Assembly: GCA_023438325.1 (NCBI GenBank)
Contig: JAEXRB010000317.1
Coordinates: forward strand, 1 to 17,913
DNA length: 17,913 bases
Reading direction: 5' to 3'
Origin: Pseudomonadota bacterium
GTDB lineage: Bacteria; Pseudomonadota; Gammaproteobacteria; Xanthomonadales; Xanthomonadaceae
Shown here: in pieces, positions 6,725-14,320 of the stretch
How the letters are laid out: the number at the start of each line of letters is the position of its first letter
Position numbering within the stretch: position 1 is the first letter of the stretch
The notes under the pieces: generated by a model
Seen by the model: the letters and a program-made list of their open reading frames with translations, nothing else
Told to the model about the DNA's origin: nothing
The model's database searches: none
Position numbers and translations under genes: made by a program

Positions 6725-8770
6725 CTAAGCCGCCAACCCGTAGCTGCGCAACAATGCCGCTGGATCCGGTTCGCGGCCGCGGAAGGCGATGAAGCTTTCC
6801 AGTGCCGGGCGCGAACCGCCCACCGCAAGCACTTCCGCGCGGTAGCGGGCACCGGTGGCCGGGTCAAAAAGGCCGGCATCCTCGAACGCGGCGAAGGCAT
6901 CGGCCGAGAGCACTTCGGCCCACAGGTAGCTGTAATAACCCGCCGCGTAGCCGCCAGCGAAGATATGGGTGAAGGCATGTGGCGAGCGGTGCCAGGCGGG
7001 TGGCTGGATCACCGCAATCTCGTGGCGTACCGCATCCAGAATCTCCAGCGTGCGCGCGCCGCGGGCCGGGTCATAGTCCAAGTGCAGGCGGAAATCGAAC
7101 AGGGCGAATTCGAGCTGGCGCACGAGGAACAAACCGGCATGGAAGTCGCGTGCGGCGAGCATTTTGTCCAATAGCGCCTGCGGCAGTGGTTCGCCGGTTT
7201 GGTAATGCCGTGCGAACAGGTCCAGCGCTTCGCGTTTCCAGACGAAGTTCTCCATGAACTGGCTCGGCAGCTCCACCGCGTCCCATTCCACCCCGTTGAT
7301 GCCGCCGACGGCGGGCAAGTCGATTTCGGTGAGCATGTGATGCAGGCCGTGGCCGAATTCGTGGAACAGCGTGACCACATCGTCGTGCGTCAGGAGCGCG
7401 GGCGTATCGCCGGACGGTGGTGCGAAATTGCAGACCAGATAGGCGACCGGCACCTGCACGGCGACACCCTGGCGCACGCGATTGCGGCAGACATCCATCC
7501 ACGCGCCGCCCTTCTTGCCGTTGCGGGCGTACATGTCCACGTAGAACCCGGCGCGCACGCTGCCATCGGCATCGAGCACGTCGTAGTAGCGTGCATCCGG
7601 GTGCCAGAGATCCACATCACGGCGCTGCTTGAGGGTGAGGCCGAACAGGCGCGAGGCGACTTCGAACAGGCCGGCGATGGCGGCTTCGGCCGGAAAGTAG
7701 GGTTTTACGTCCTCTTCGCTGAAAGCAAAACGCGCCTGCCGCAGTTTTTCGCTGGCGTAGGCCACATCCCAGGGTTCCAGTGCGGCGATGTGGAGCTCAT
7801 CGTGGGCGAAGGCGGCCAGCTCGGCCAGCTCGCGTTCGGCCACGGGTTTGGCACGCGCGGCCAGATCGTGCAGGAAAGCGAGCACGCGCTCGGGCGTGGC
7901 GGCCATCTTGTCGTCGAGCGAGAGTTCGGCGGAACTGGCATAACCGAGCAGCTGCGCCGATTCGTGCCGCAGCGCGAGGATTTGTTCGATGCGCTCGGAG
8001 TTGTCGAACTGGCCGGCCTGCGGCCCTTGATCGGAAGCACGGGTGTTGTAGGCGCGATAGATTTCCGCGCGCAAGGCGCGGTCATCGGCGAATGTCAGGA
8101 TCGCGGTGACGACCGGGCCTTTCAGCGTGGCCAAATGGCCGGATTGATTGGCGTCGACAGCGGCCTGGGCGAGCATGGCGCGGGCCGAATCGGGCAATCC
8201 GCACAGTTCTGCTGCGCTGAGCGGACGTGACCACGCATCGGTGGCATCGAGCACGGCACTGCCGAACTGCGTGGTCAGTTTCGACAGTTCATTCTGGATC
8301 TGCGCGAAGCGCTCGCGGGCCGGGCCATCGAGCGCGACACCGGAGAGCCTGAAGCCGCGCAGGCTGTCTTCCACCAAGGTGCGGCGGGCGCGGTCGAGTG
8401 TGGCGAACCGGGGGGCGTCGTGCACCGCCAGAACGGCCTCGTACAGCGCACGGTTCTGGCCGAGCTGCGTGCCGTGTTCGGTGAGTTTTTCGATGGCGTC
8501 TTCGTAGGCATCACGCAGCTCCGGCGAATCTTTCACGCCATGCAGATGCGAAACGGGCGAGAAGGCGCGGTTGACGCGCTCTTCGTGATCTTCCAGCGGC
8601 GCCATCAGTGCATCAAAACTGCGTGCCGCCGGATCGGCGACGAGGCGTTCGACTTCGGCGCGGTAATCATTCAACAGCGCATCGATGGCCGGAGCCACGT
8701 CGCTGGCGGTGATACGGGAAAAGGCCGGCAGGCCGGCAGAGTCGAGCAGCGGATTGGGGTGAGTAGTCAT
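6725..8770 (-). CDS. prlC: Oligopeptidase A, M3-family zinc metallopeptidase
   Basis: Complete 681-residue cytoplasmic peptidase of the thimet oligopeptidase family (M3A). It cleaves short peptides, including signal-peptide fragments. Length matches OpdA/PrlC (~680). The zinc site is H470-EFG-H474 in LFHEFGHGLHHML, with third ligand E500 in VEWDAVELPSQFMENF. Upstream family blocks include FYVDMYARNGKKGGAWM (409-425). No signal peptide is present. I chose ATG 8770 (MTTHPNPLLD) because it gives the family N-terminus; the frame extends 36 codons upstream without family resemblance. No strong ribosome binding site is seen. The exported amidohydrolase follows 49 bases downstream, and the pair may form a peptide-turnover transcription unit. 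Confidence 0.93.
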   Translation of the reverse strand: MTTHPNPLLDSAGLPAFSRITASDVAPAIDALLNDYRAEVERLVADPAARSFDALMAPLEDHEERVNRAFSPVSHLHGVKDSPELRDAYEDAIEKLTEHGTQLGQNRALYEAVLAVHDAPRFATLDRARRTLVEDSLRGFRLSGVALDGPARERFAQIQNELSKLTTQFGSAVLDATDAWSRPLSAAELCGLPDSARAMLAQAAVDANQSGHLATLKGPVVTAILTFADDRALRAEIYRAYNTRASDQGPQAGQFDNSERIEQILALRHESAQLLGYASSAELSLDDKMAATPERVLAFLHDLAARAKPVAERELAELAAFAHDELHIAALEPWDVAYASEKLRQARFAFSEEDVKPYFPAEAAIAGLFEVASRLFGLTLKQRRDVDLWHPDARYYDVLDADGSVRAGFYVDMYARNGKKGGAWMDVCRNRVRQGVAVQVPVAYLVCNFAPPSGDTPALLTHDDVVTLFHEFGHGLHHMLTEIDLPAVGGINGVEWDAVELPSQFMENFVWKREALDLFARHYQTGEPLPQALLDKMLAARDFHAGLFLVRQLEFALFDFRLHLDYDPARGARTLEILDAVRHEIAVIQPPAWHRSPHAFTHIFAGGYAAGYYSYLWAEVLSADAFAAFEDAGLFDPATGARYRAEVLAVGGSRPALESFIAFRGREPDPAALLRSYGLAA

Positions 8771-8798
8771 CCGGTCAACGTGGTGGGTTTTCGCAGGG

Positions 8799-8828
8799 AT
8801 TTCAAGCATCGCCCACTGCGGCAGGCAA
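8799..8828 (-). promoter_or_regulatory. Possible sigma-70 promoter of prlC
   Basis: On the minus strand, TTGCCT (complement of 8823-8828) and TGAAAT (complement of 8799-8804) are separated by 18 bases. Each matches four of six consensus bases, and the predicted start would leave a leader of about 20 bases before ATG 8770. Position supports it; the match itself is modest. Confidence 0.3.
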
Positions 8829-8843
8829 CCTCTCTCCAAGCCG

Positions 8844-9076
8844 CTACAGGAAATCCCTGCGCTGGCCCCGTGGGTCATCGAAGATCACGCCGCCATCGTT
8901 GTTGGCGGAGACCAGATTGCGTGCGGCGCGCGTGCCATCGCCGATGGATGCCTCGCTGGCATCGTCGGTGCCGATGCCGCTCCGTTCGATGCGCGGATCC
9001 GGGCACGAAAACCCGGCACCAAGCCATGCGGCGTGAGCGTGCCGAGACGGGGATGACGAACGCGGGCGGATGACAT
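8844..9076 (-). pseudogene. Possible remnant of a small decayed gene
   Basis: Two minus-strand frames carry complementary signs of coding. ATG 9076 has a good ribosome binding site (AAGGAA six bases upstream) and opens MSSARVRHPRLGTL, but its 63-codon frame then becomes unlike a protein. One frame over, from about 9000 to the TAG at 8844-8846, the translation has coding-like codon use and balanced composition: SGIGTDDASEAS, GDGTRAARNLVSANNDGG, VIFDDPRGQRRDFL. That frame has no ATG, GTG or TTG start in its whole open length (to 9131). The simplest reading is one small gene broken by a frameshift. The alternating Gly/Asn/Asp pattern faintly recalls beta-helix repeat proteins, but no family is assigned. 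Confidence 0.3.
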
Positions 9077-9184
9077 GGCAGGTTCCTTGGTGACGGGGAA
9101 CGGCGGAACAATCACCCCTTTCTCCTTGGCATCACGGAAAGACGCGGCAGGCTTCGCCATCGGCGATGTCATGGCCTCTGCGGC

Positions 9185-10012
9185 TCAGTTTTGCTCGAAC
9201 CCGTTTTCGAACACGCTGCCTGCGCACGCTATGGGTGACAGGTCGAAATCCTGCGCATCGAAGTATGTCAGCCGATTCGGCACCGTACTCTCGATGACCT
9301 GCGCCATGGCGGGAGCGAGCGCGGTGCGGGTGCAGCGCAGTGCGAACCACGGGCCGAATGTTTCGGCGACGTCCTCGCGCGTGGGGTTGTCACGGGCGTA
9401 GCTGGAAATGAACTCCGAGTCGGCCTGCCGCGCGGCCAGCCAGCCCGGCGCGACGGCGTGGTCGGGATCGAGCGAGGTGTGGGCCAGCTCGTGCAGGATC
9501 ACTTCCTCGATCATCCCGCTCACGAAGTAGTAATCGGCATACCAGCCGGTGCCGGTGCCATCGCCGGTGTGGATCAGGAGACTGTTGTTGCCACCACCGA
9601 ACGGCTGGTCGCCGCGATGCACCCACACCATCTCAAGCCGCGTGCGCAGGATCTGCGGCATGCGGCCCATGATGGGTGCGTAGAGCGCCACCTCAGCTTG
9701 TGCCACCGCCTGGGTGCCGAACTCGGCGTTGACCTGGAACTCCACCGGCGAGGGCATGCCGGAATAGGTGGCGTTGAACAGATACACGTTGTAGTTCGCG
9801 AACGCATTGATGCGCCGGTCGAACATGGTGCGCGTGCCCATGCCGACGAAGTTGAGGCCAGTGAACGTGGTCGGCGTGCCCGGGGTGACAATGTCAGGGT
9901 CGATGAATGAAGTGCCATCGAACGGTGGCTCGGCGGCGCAAGCGATGCCCACCCCGGCACACAGGGCCAGCAGGCCGCGCAGATGCAAACGATGGGGGGC
10001 GGAAATGCGCAT
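9185..10012 (-). CDS. Secreted HExxH putative zinc metallopeptidase, unknown substrate
   Basis: Complete 275-residue protein not matched to a named family. Seen: a signal peptide (hydrophobic residues 11-26, likely cleavage after ACA near residue 27), a zinc-site motif H174-ELA-H178 within VILHELAHTSLDPDH, and SYARDNPTREDVAETF (204-219). E217 of the latter is placed like the third ligand in gluzincin-type enzymes with a Y-x-x-N...E-D-x-A-E pattern. The C-terminus ends SVFENGFEQN, a tail seen in many exported proteins of Xanthomonadaceae relatives. ATG 10012 is firmly set by AAGGAG at 10019-10024 (complement) six bases upstream. It stands alone, divergent from the phospholipase gene. Activity is inferred from the motif alone; a non-catalytic role is possible. 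Confidence 0.7.
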   Translation of the reverse strand: MRISAPHRLHLRGLLALCAGVGIACAAEPPFDGTSFIDPDIVTPGTPTTFTGLNFVGMGTRTMFDRRINAFANYNVYLFNATYSGMPSPVEFQVNAEFGTQAVAQAEVALYAPIMGRMPQILRTRLEMVWVHRGDQPFGGGNNSLLIHTGDGTGTGWYADYYFVSGMIEEVILHELAHTSLDPDHAVAPGWLAARQADSEFISSYARDNPTREDVAETFGPWFALRCTRTALAPAMAQVIESTVPNRLTYFDAQDFDLSPIACAGSVFENGFEQN

Positions 10013-10381
10013 GACGGACTCCTTGTGAGGTTAGAGGGACGTCCTGCGCGAATCCGCTGGAAAAGATGTGCTCGTGGCGCAGATAGATGCGCAGAGTACT
10101 TCAGGACCGAGGCTGCTACCGGCTCCAGGATGGCTGCTGGGGCCGACCATGACTGCACGCGCAGGTGGAAGGGCTGATGGCGCGACGGGGTGAAGGCCAC
10201 CAGCTACTTGTGGACCGGGAACATCCGTTGCACCAAGCGCCCACGCATTGCGATCGCCATTCCCGGGATATCGGCGAACGTCCTGTTTCCGGGCATTTCC
10301 GCTACCCACTCGTGCGCCGGAAATCCTCATTTCCATCACGCACGCTGCGATCCCGTCCTGAATCGGTTAGCGTTTCTTCAA
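10013..10381. other. 369-base divergent intergenic region
   Basis: No gene is supported: the frames crossing it are Arg/Pro/Ser-rich and unlike proteins. It must hold the divergent promoters of the HExxH protein gene and the phospholipase gene. Apart from the AAGGAG ribosome binding site of the former (10019-10024, minus strand), no convincing -35/-10 pair, terminator or repeat was found. A repeated GCGCAGA occurs twice near 10077-10096. Confidence 0.5.
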
Positions 10382-12142
10382 ATGTCCGAGCCTCCAACCT
10401 CACTCGCCACACCGACGCCGGACGCACACTTGTGCGATTTCCTCACCGGCCTGCCGCTGTTTTCCGGCTTGCCGCAGGCCACGCTGGCCGAGCTGGCCAC
10501 CAGTGCCGAGCGCATCGCCCTGCCCGGCGGCGTGACACTGTTTGATCAGGGCGATGTGTCCGATGCGTTCTATGTGCTGTGCTGGGGCCGGCTCGGCGCC
10601 TGGCGGCGCGATGTGGAAGGCAACATGCGCCGACTCGGGCAGATCGCGCCGGGCGAATGCGTGGGCGAGGTCGGTTTGATTCTGGAACAGACCCGCAGCG
10701 CAACCGCGATGGCGCTGCGCGACAGCGAATTGCTGCGCTGGTCGAAAGCCAGTTTCGAACATCTGCTCGGGCAACATCCCGGCGCCATGCTGCGGCTGGC
10801 GCGCGAGGCACTGAAGCGCTACGCGCAAAGCGTGGATCGCCCCGCGCAAGCGCGCTGCTTTGCGGTTTTGCCCGGCACGCCCGGCATCGACGTGGCCGGA
10901 TTCGCAACGGAGCTGGCACAGGCCCTGGATTATCTGGGCCATGTGCGGCTGGTGTTGCCGCAAGAAGCGCGCGCACGTGAACCGGGCTGGTTCACCGTAC
11001 TCGAACAACAAAGCGGCGCCTTGGTTTACGTGGGCGACGACGATGCCTCATGGCGCGAGCGCTGCACACGCCAGAGCGATGCGGTACTGGTACTGGCCGA
11101 TGCCTCGCTCGACCCGGCCACTGCACTGCCGCCACCTGCGAACTTGTCCGAACACACGCCCTTGCACCTGCTGCTGCGCCGTTCCGGCGACAACCCGGCG
11201 CCCGGCAGTACACGACCATGGCTGGAGGCGTATCCGGGCGTCAGCATGCACCATCACATCCGGCATGAAGGCGACTTGGCGCGCGTGGCGCGATTGATCG
11301 GCGGGCATGCAACCGGGCTGGTGCTTTCCGGCGGTGGCGCGCGCGGCTTCGCGCACATCGGCGTGCTGCGCGCATTGCGCGAAGCCGGCATCGCGGTGGA
11401 CTACGTGGCCGGATGCAGCGCCGGCGCCATCGTCGGCGCCGGCATTGCCGCCGATTGGGACGACGCCCATCTGGCCACCGCGCTGCGCGCCGCGTTCGTC
11501 GAGGACGACCCGCTCTCCGATTTCACCTTGCCGCTGGTGGCCATGCACAGCGGCCACAAAGTGTCGCAGGTACTCAAGCGCACCTTCGGCGAAGGCGACA
11601 TCGAGGATCTTCCACTGCCGTTTTTCTGCGTCTCCACCGACCTTTCCGAAGGCGTGCTGCATGTGCACGAACGCGGCCCACTGTGGATCACGCTGCGTGC
11701 CACCAGCGCCATTCCCGGCGTGGTGCCGCCGGTGTTTCACGAACGTCGCGTGCTGGTGGACGGCGGCGTGATGGACAACCTGCCGGTGGAGGAAATGCGG
11801 CATCGTCTGGGCGGCGACATCATCGCGGTGGACGTGGGCGGCAATTACCGCATCGATACCGACCTGGAAGAAACCGCGCTGCCGCCGTGGTGGCAGCAGA
11901 TCGCGCTGCAATGGCGCGACAAGCGCTATCCGGGCATCGGCCGCATCCTGTGGCGCGCCGGCATGGTCAACTCCGCCGCGACAGTGGCACGCCAGCGGCG
12001 CCAATCGAGCCTGCTGCTGACGCCTGATCTGGCCGAAATCGATCTGCTTGGATGGCATCAGTTCGATCAAGCCATCGCGCTGGGCTATGCCCATGCGGTA
12101 AAAGCGCTGGAAGCCGGAAAAGACAGATTGAACGTCTCCTAA
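10382..12142 (+). CDS. Patatin/NTE-family phospholipase with cyclic-nucleotide-binding domain
   Basis: Complete 586-residue protein with the neuropathy-target-esterase arrangement. An N-terminal cNMP-binding domain (about 20-140) keeps the phosphate-binding cassette GEVGLILEQTRSATA, with E96 and R105. A linking region (about 160-300) follows. The patatin domain has oxyanion loop SGGGARGFAHIG (316-327), nucleophile S346 in GCSAG, and catalytic D460 in VDGG. It should be a serine lipase/lysophospholipase acting at the inner membrane, possibly gated by cAMP or a related nucleotide. No signal peptide or clear membrane segment is seen. ATG 10382 gives the family N-terminus; the frame is open back to GTG 10190 but that part looks non-coding. 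No ribosome binding site is visible. The kinase gene follows 139 bases later on the same strand. Confidence 0.88.
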   Translation: MSEPPTSLATPTPDAHLCDFLTGLPLFSGLPQATLAELATSAERIALPGGVTLFDQGDVSDAFYVLCWGRLGAWRRDVEGNMRRLGQIAPGECVGEVGLILEQTRSATAMALRDSELLRWSKASFEHLLGQHPGAMLRLAREALKRYAQSVDRPAQARCFAVLPGTPGIDVAGFATELAQALDYLGHVRLVLPQEARAREPGWFTVLEQQSGALVYVGDDDASWRERCTRQSDAVLVLADASLDPATALPPPANLSEHTPLHLLLRRSGDNPAPGSTRPWLEAYPGVSMHHHIRHEGDLARVARLIGGHATGLVLSGGGARGFAHIGVLRALREAGIAVDYVAGCSAGAIVGAGIAADWDDAHLATALRAAFVEDDPLSDFTLPLVAMHSGHKVSQVLKRTFGEGDIEDLPLPFFCVSTDLSEGVLHVHERGPLWITLRATSAIPGVVPPVFHERRVLVDGGVMDNLPVEEMRHRLGGDIIAVDVGGNYRIDTDLEETALPPWWQQIALQWRDKRYPGIGRILWRAGMVNSAATVARQRRQSSLLLTPDLAEIDLLGWHQFDQAIALGYAHAVKALEAGKDRLNVS

Positions 12143-12233
12143 ACCCGGCCCCTGGCTGCTGCCCGTTTTTCGCCCCGTTCCCCGTACCCCTTCATACGCA
12201 CCGCATCGGGCGGTGTGGCCGCACAGGGTCAAT

Positions 12234-12241
12234 GCTAGGAT
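12234..12241 (+). promoter_or_regulatory. Possible extended -10 promoter of the first kinase gene
   Basis: TGC-TAGGAT (TG at 12233-12234, TAGGAT at 12236-12241) fits an extended -10 element, which can work without a good -35 box; none is seen here. Transcription would begin near 12248, giving a leader of about 34 bases before ATG 12282. That also argues against translation starting at ATG 12240. Confidence 0.3.
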
Positions 12242-12281
12242 GAACGCAAACACAGCTTCCACGTCGTCGGGTGAGGCGAAA

Positions 12282-14255
12282 ATGAAGACGCATCTGGGTC
12301 ACTACGAGATCGAGTCCGAACTTGGGCGCGGTGGCATGGGCGTGGTGTACCGCGCCTTCGAGTCGGCCCTGAACCGGCATGTCGCGATCAAGGAGCTTTC
12401 GCCCTCGCTGGCGCACGATCCGCAGCTGGTCGAGCGCTTTCTGCGCGAGGCACGCTCGATGGCGGCGCTGAGCGATCCGCACATCATCCAGATCTACTAC
12501 ATCGGCACCGACGAAGCCACGCAGCAACCGTTCTTCGCGATGGAATACGTGGACGGCGAATCGCTCTCCACCATCCTCAAGCGCGATGGTGCGCTGAGCG
12601 TGGAAAACACGCTCAAGATCCTGCACCAGACCGCCCAGGGTCTCGCCACCGCGCATGATCGCGGCGTGATCCATCGCGATATCAAGCCGGGCAACCTGAT
12701 GCTCTCCGAGCGCGGTCAGGTGAAGATCGCCGACTTCGGCATCGCGCTGGCCACGCAGGACATCTCCAAGAAGCTCACCTCGACCGGCGAGTTCGTCGGC
12801 ACTCCTGGCTATCTCTCGCCGGAAGTGTGTCTTGGCAAGCCGATCGATCAGCGCTCGGACATCTTCTCGCTCGGCATCGTGATGTTCGAGATGCTCACCG
12901 GGCGCACGCCGTTCAGCGACGAAAGCCCGCTTGGCCTGATGCTGGAAGTGGTCAAGGCCGAGATCCCCGACGTGCAGCAGCTCAACGGCGAGGTGGATGC
13001 ACAAACCGCCGCGATCCTGATGCGCATGGTGGCAAAGGAACCCGAACAGCGCTTCCAGAGTTGCCATGATCTGGTGGCCGCACTCGAAGCCCATCCGCTG
13101 GTCGTGCGCGGCAGCACCGTCAAGCTGGTTCGTCCGGCGCAGGCAGCCGATGCCGCCACCATGATCGGCACGCCGACACCCAAGTCCTCGCCGCGCCAGG
13201 TCACGCCGCCGCCGGTGGTGCGTTCGGGCAATGCACCTACGCCGCCTCCCGTGGCCACCGATGCACCGACCCACCATCACGCCACCGTGACCCGTCGCAG
13301 CGGTGCATGGGTGCCGCTCGCGGCAGCAGCACTGCTGGTGCTTTGCGTGGCCGGCGGCGCGTTCGCGTTCCGCGGGCAGATCACCGATTTCGTGCGTGGC
13401 TTCGGCGATGGCTTCGTCGGTCGCAGTGAAGTGGCCTACGATGCCGGCCGCAATACCGGCAAGGCCGCCAATCCGGTGGGCGTCAGCACGGCGGCGGAAA
13501 CCTCGCCTGCAACCACGCAGGCGGCCGGCGAGCTGGCCTCGATGGCGCATCTGGCCGCAAGCACGCTGTCCACCGCCAGTGCCGACATCCAGGATGCCAT
13601 CGCGCAGGATCGCAGCGCAGAAGCGGACGCCGCCGCCATCTCGGTCGAGGCCCCCAACACGATGGCCCACGGCGCGCAGACGGAAACCTCGCCAACGGCT
13701 GCCATCACCCAAACCGAACCGGCCGCGACAACGTCCGGAGCGTCGGCAACGCCCGAAACCACGGTGCCGGCGGCACCCAAGGCACAGGCTGTTGCAACGG
13801 CGCCAGCGCGTCCGGTACCGCCACCGGTACCACCGCGCGTGGCCGTGATTGCCATTGGCGATGCCGCCATCACCGGCCCGGCACGCAGCCGCATCGAGAG
13901 TCAGCTTGCAGCGTCCGGGTTCGATCTGGTCGATGCCGAAGCCCTCGGCGCAAATGGCGGCGACCTGTCCAGCGCACTGAATGCAGTGCGTCGTTCGGCC
14001 ACGGTGGCCGTGGTGGTGCGGGCCGAGCCGGTCGGTACGCAGCAGCTCCAGTACTACGGCCGGGTATCGGAAATGTATACCGCCGATCTGAGCGTACGCG
14101 CCTACAAGACCGCAGATCGCACGCCCATCGGCACCGGCCTGCGCGAGAAGGTTCAGTTCAGCACGCTCAATGCCGATACCCAGGCTCAGGCAGCGCTCTC
14201 GGGCAAGTTGGATCGCCTCGTGGCCGAGCTTTCGCCGTACCGCCGTCGCGGCTGA
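12282..14255 (+). CDS. Transmembrane Ser/Thr protein kinase with periplasmic C-terminal domain
   Basis: Complete 657-residue Hanks-type kinase. The cytoplasmic kinase domain (about 7-270) has all key residues: glycine loop GRGGMG (15-20), K37 in VAIKE, E56, catalytic loop HRDIKPGN (131-138), DFG (151-153), and GTPGYLSPE (173-181) ending an activation loop rich in Ser/Thr. A Pro/His-rich linker leads to one membrane segment (about 343-363). Outside lies an Ala/Thr/Pro-rich stretch (about 400-515), then a globular domain (518-657, starting RVAVIAIGDAAI and including VVVRAEPVGTQQLQYYGRVS) whose pattern recalls the CsgG/LpoB-like fold. I chose ATG 12282 because GTGAGG precedes it by five bases; ATG 12240 and GTG 12213 are alternatives. 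It follows the phospholipase gene and converges on a second kinase. Substrates are unknown. Confidence 0.88.
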   Translation: MKTHLGHYEIESELGRGGMGVVYRAFESALNRHVAIKELSPSLAHDPQLVERFLREARSMAALSDPHIIQIYYIGTDEATQQPFFAMEYVDGESLSTILKRDGALSVENTLKILHQTAQGLATAHDRGVIHRDIKPGNLMLSERGQVKIADFGIALATQDISKKLTSTGEFVGTPGYLSPEVCLGKPIDQRSDIFSLGIVMFEMLTGRTPFSDESPLGLMLEVVKAEIPDVQQLNGEVDAQTAAILMRMVAKEPEQRFQSCHDLVAALEAHPLVVRGSTVKLVRPAQAADAATMIGTPTPKSSPRQVTPPPVVRSGNAPTPPPVATDAPTHHHATVTRRSGAWVPLAAAALLVLCVAGGAFAFRGQITDFVRGFGDGFVGRSEVAYDAGRNTGKAANPVGVSTAAETSPATTQAAGELASMAHLAASTLSTASADIQDAIAQDRSAEADAAAISVEAPNTMAHGAQTETSPTAAITQTEPAATTSGASATPETTVPAAPKAQAVATAPARPVPPPVPPRVAVIAIGDAAITGPARSRIESQLAASGFDLVDAEALGANGGDLSSALNAVRRSATVAVVVRAEPVGTQQLQYYGRVSEMYTADLSVRAYKTADRTPIGTGLREKVQFSTLNADTQAQAALSGKLDRLVAELSPYRRRG

Positions 14256-14280
14256 TCAGCACCCGTCGCTTGCCCCAGAA

Positions 14281-14320
14281 GCGCCCCGCACCGGATGTTT
14301 CCGGGCGGGGCGTTTCCTTT
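14281..14320 (+). terminator. Rho-independent terminator after the first kinase gene
   Basis: CGCCCCGC (14282-14289) pairs with GCGGGGCG (14305-14312), extended inward past one unpaired A by CCGG (14291-14294) with CCGG (14301-14304), around a 6-base loop. TTTCCTTT follows directly (14313-14320). It lies 26 bases after the stop codon. In the opposite direction no T-run follows, so it should act mainly on plus-strand transcription. It overlaps the last bases of the convergent kinase gene. Confidence 0.75.

Larger units (their letters stand above)
8771..9184. other. 414-base region between prlC and the HExxH protein gene
   Basis: No intact gene of recognisable family. It holds the possible prlC promoter next to prlC and, between 8844 and 9076, pieces that look like a broken small gene. 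TCGCC-ATC-GGCGA (9155-9167) is a small 5-bp hairpin just downstream of the HExxH gene's stop, too short and without a T-run to be called a terminator. Confidence 0.5.

Noticed and set aside
5395..6792. Plus-strand open frame of 465 codons
   Set aside because: Mirror of the amidohydrolase gene, which has all metal ligands on the other strand.
7199..8230. Plus-strand open frame of 343 codons
   Set aside because: Shadow of prlC caused by GC-biased codon use.
9458..9491. HELAHTSLDPDH read as a metzincin zinc site
   Set aside because: The third ligand position and the expected Gly do not fit HExxHxxGxxH/D; the downstream E-D-x-A-E motif fits a gluzincin-type site better.
10249..10258. GCGATCGC palindrome as a regulatory or HIP1-like repeat
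   Set aside because: Only one copy was noticed, and the octamer is expected by chance in GC-rich DNA.
12143..12233. Terminator between the phospholipase and kinase genes
   Set aside because: A short T-run at about 12166-12170 is present, but no symmetric stem precedes it.
12192..13712. Minus-strand open frame of 506 codons
   Set aside because: Antisense to the first kinase; the translation is His/Arg/Gly-rich and lacks any domain.
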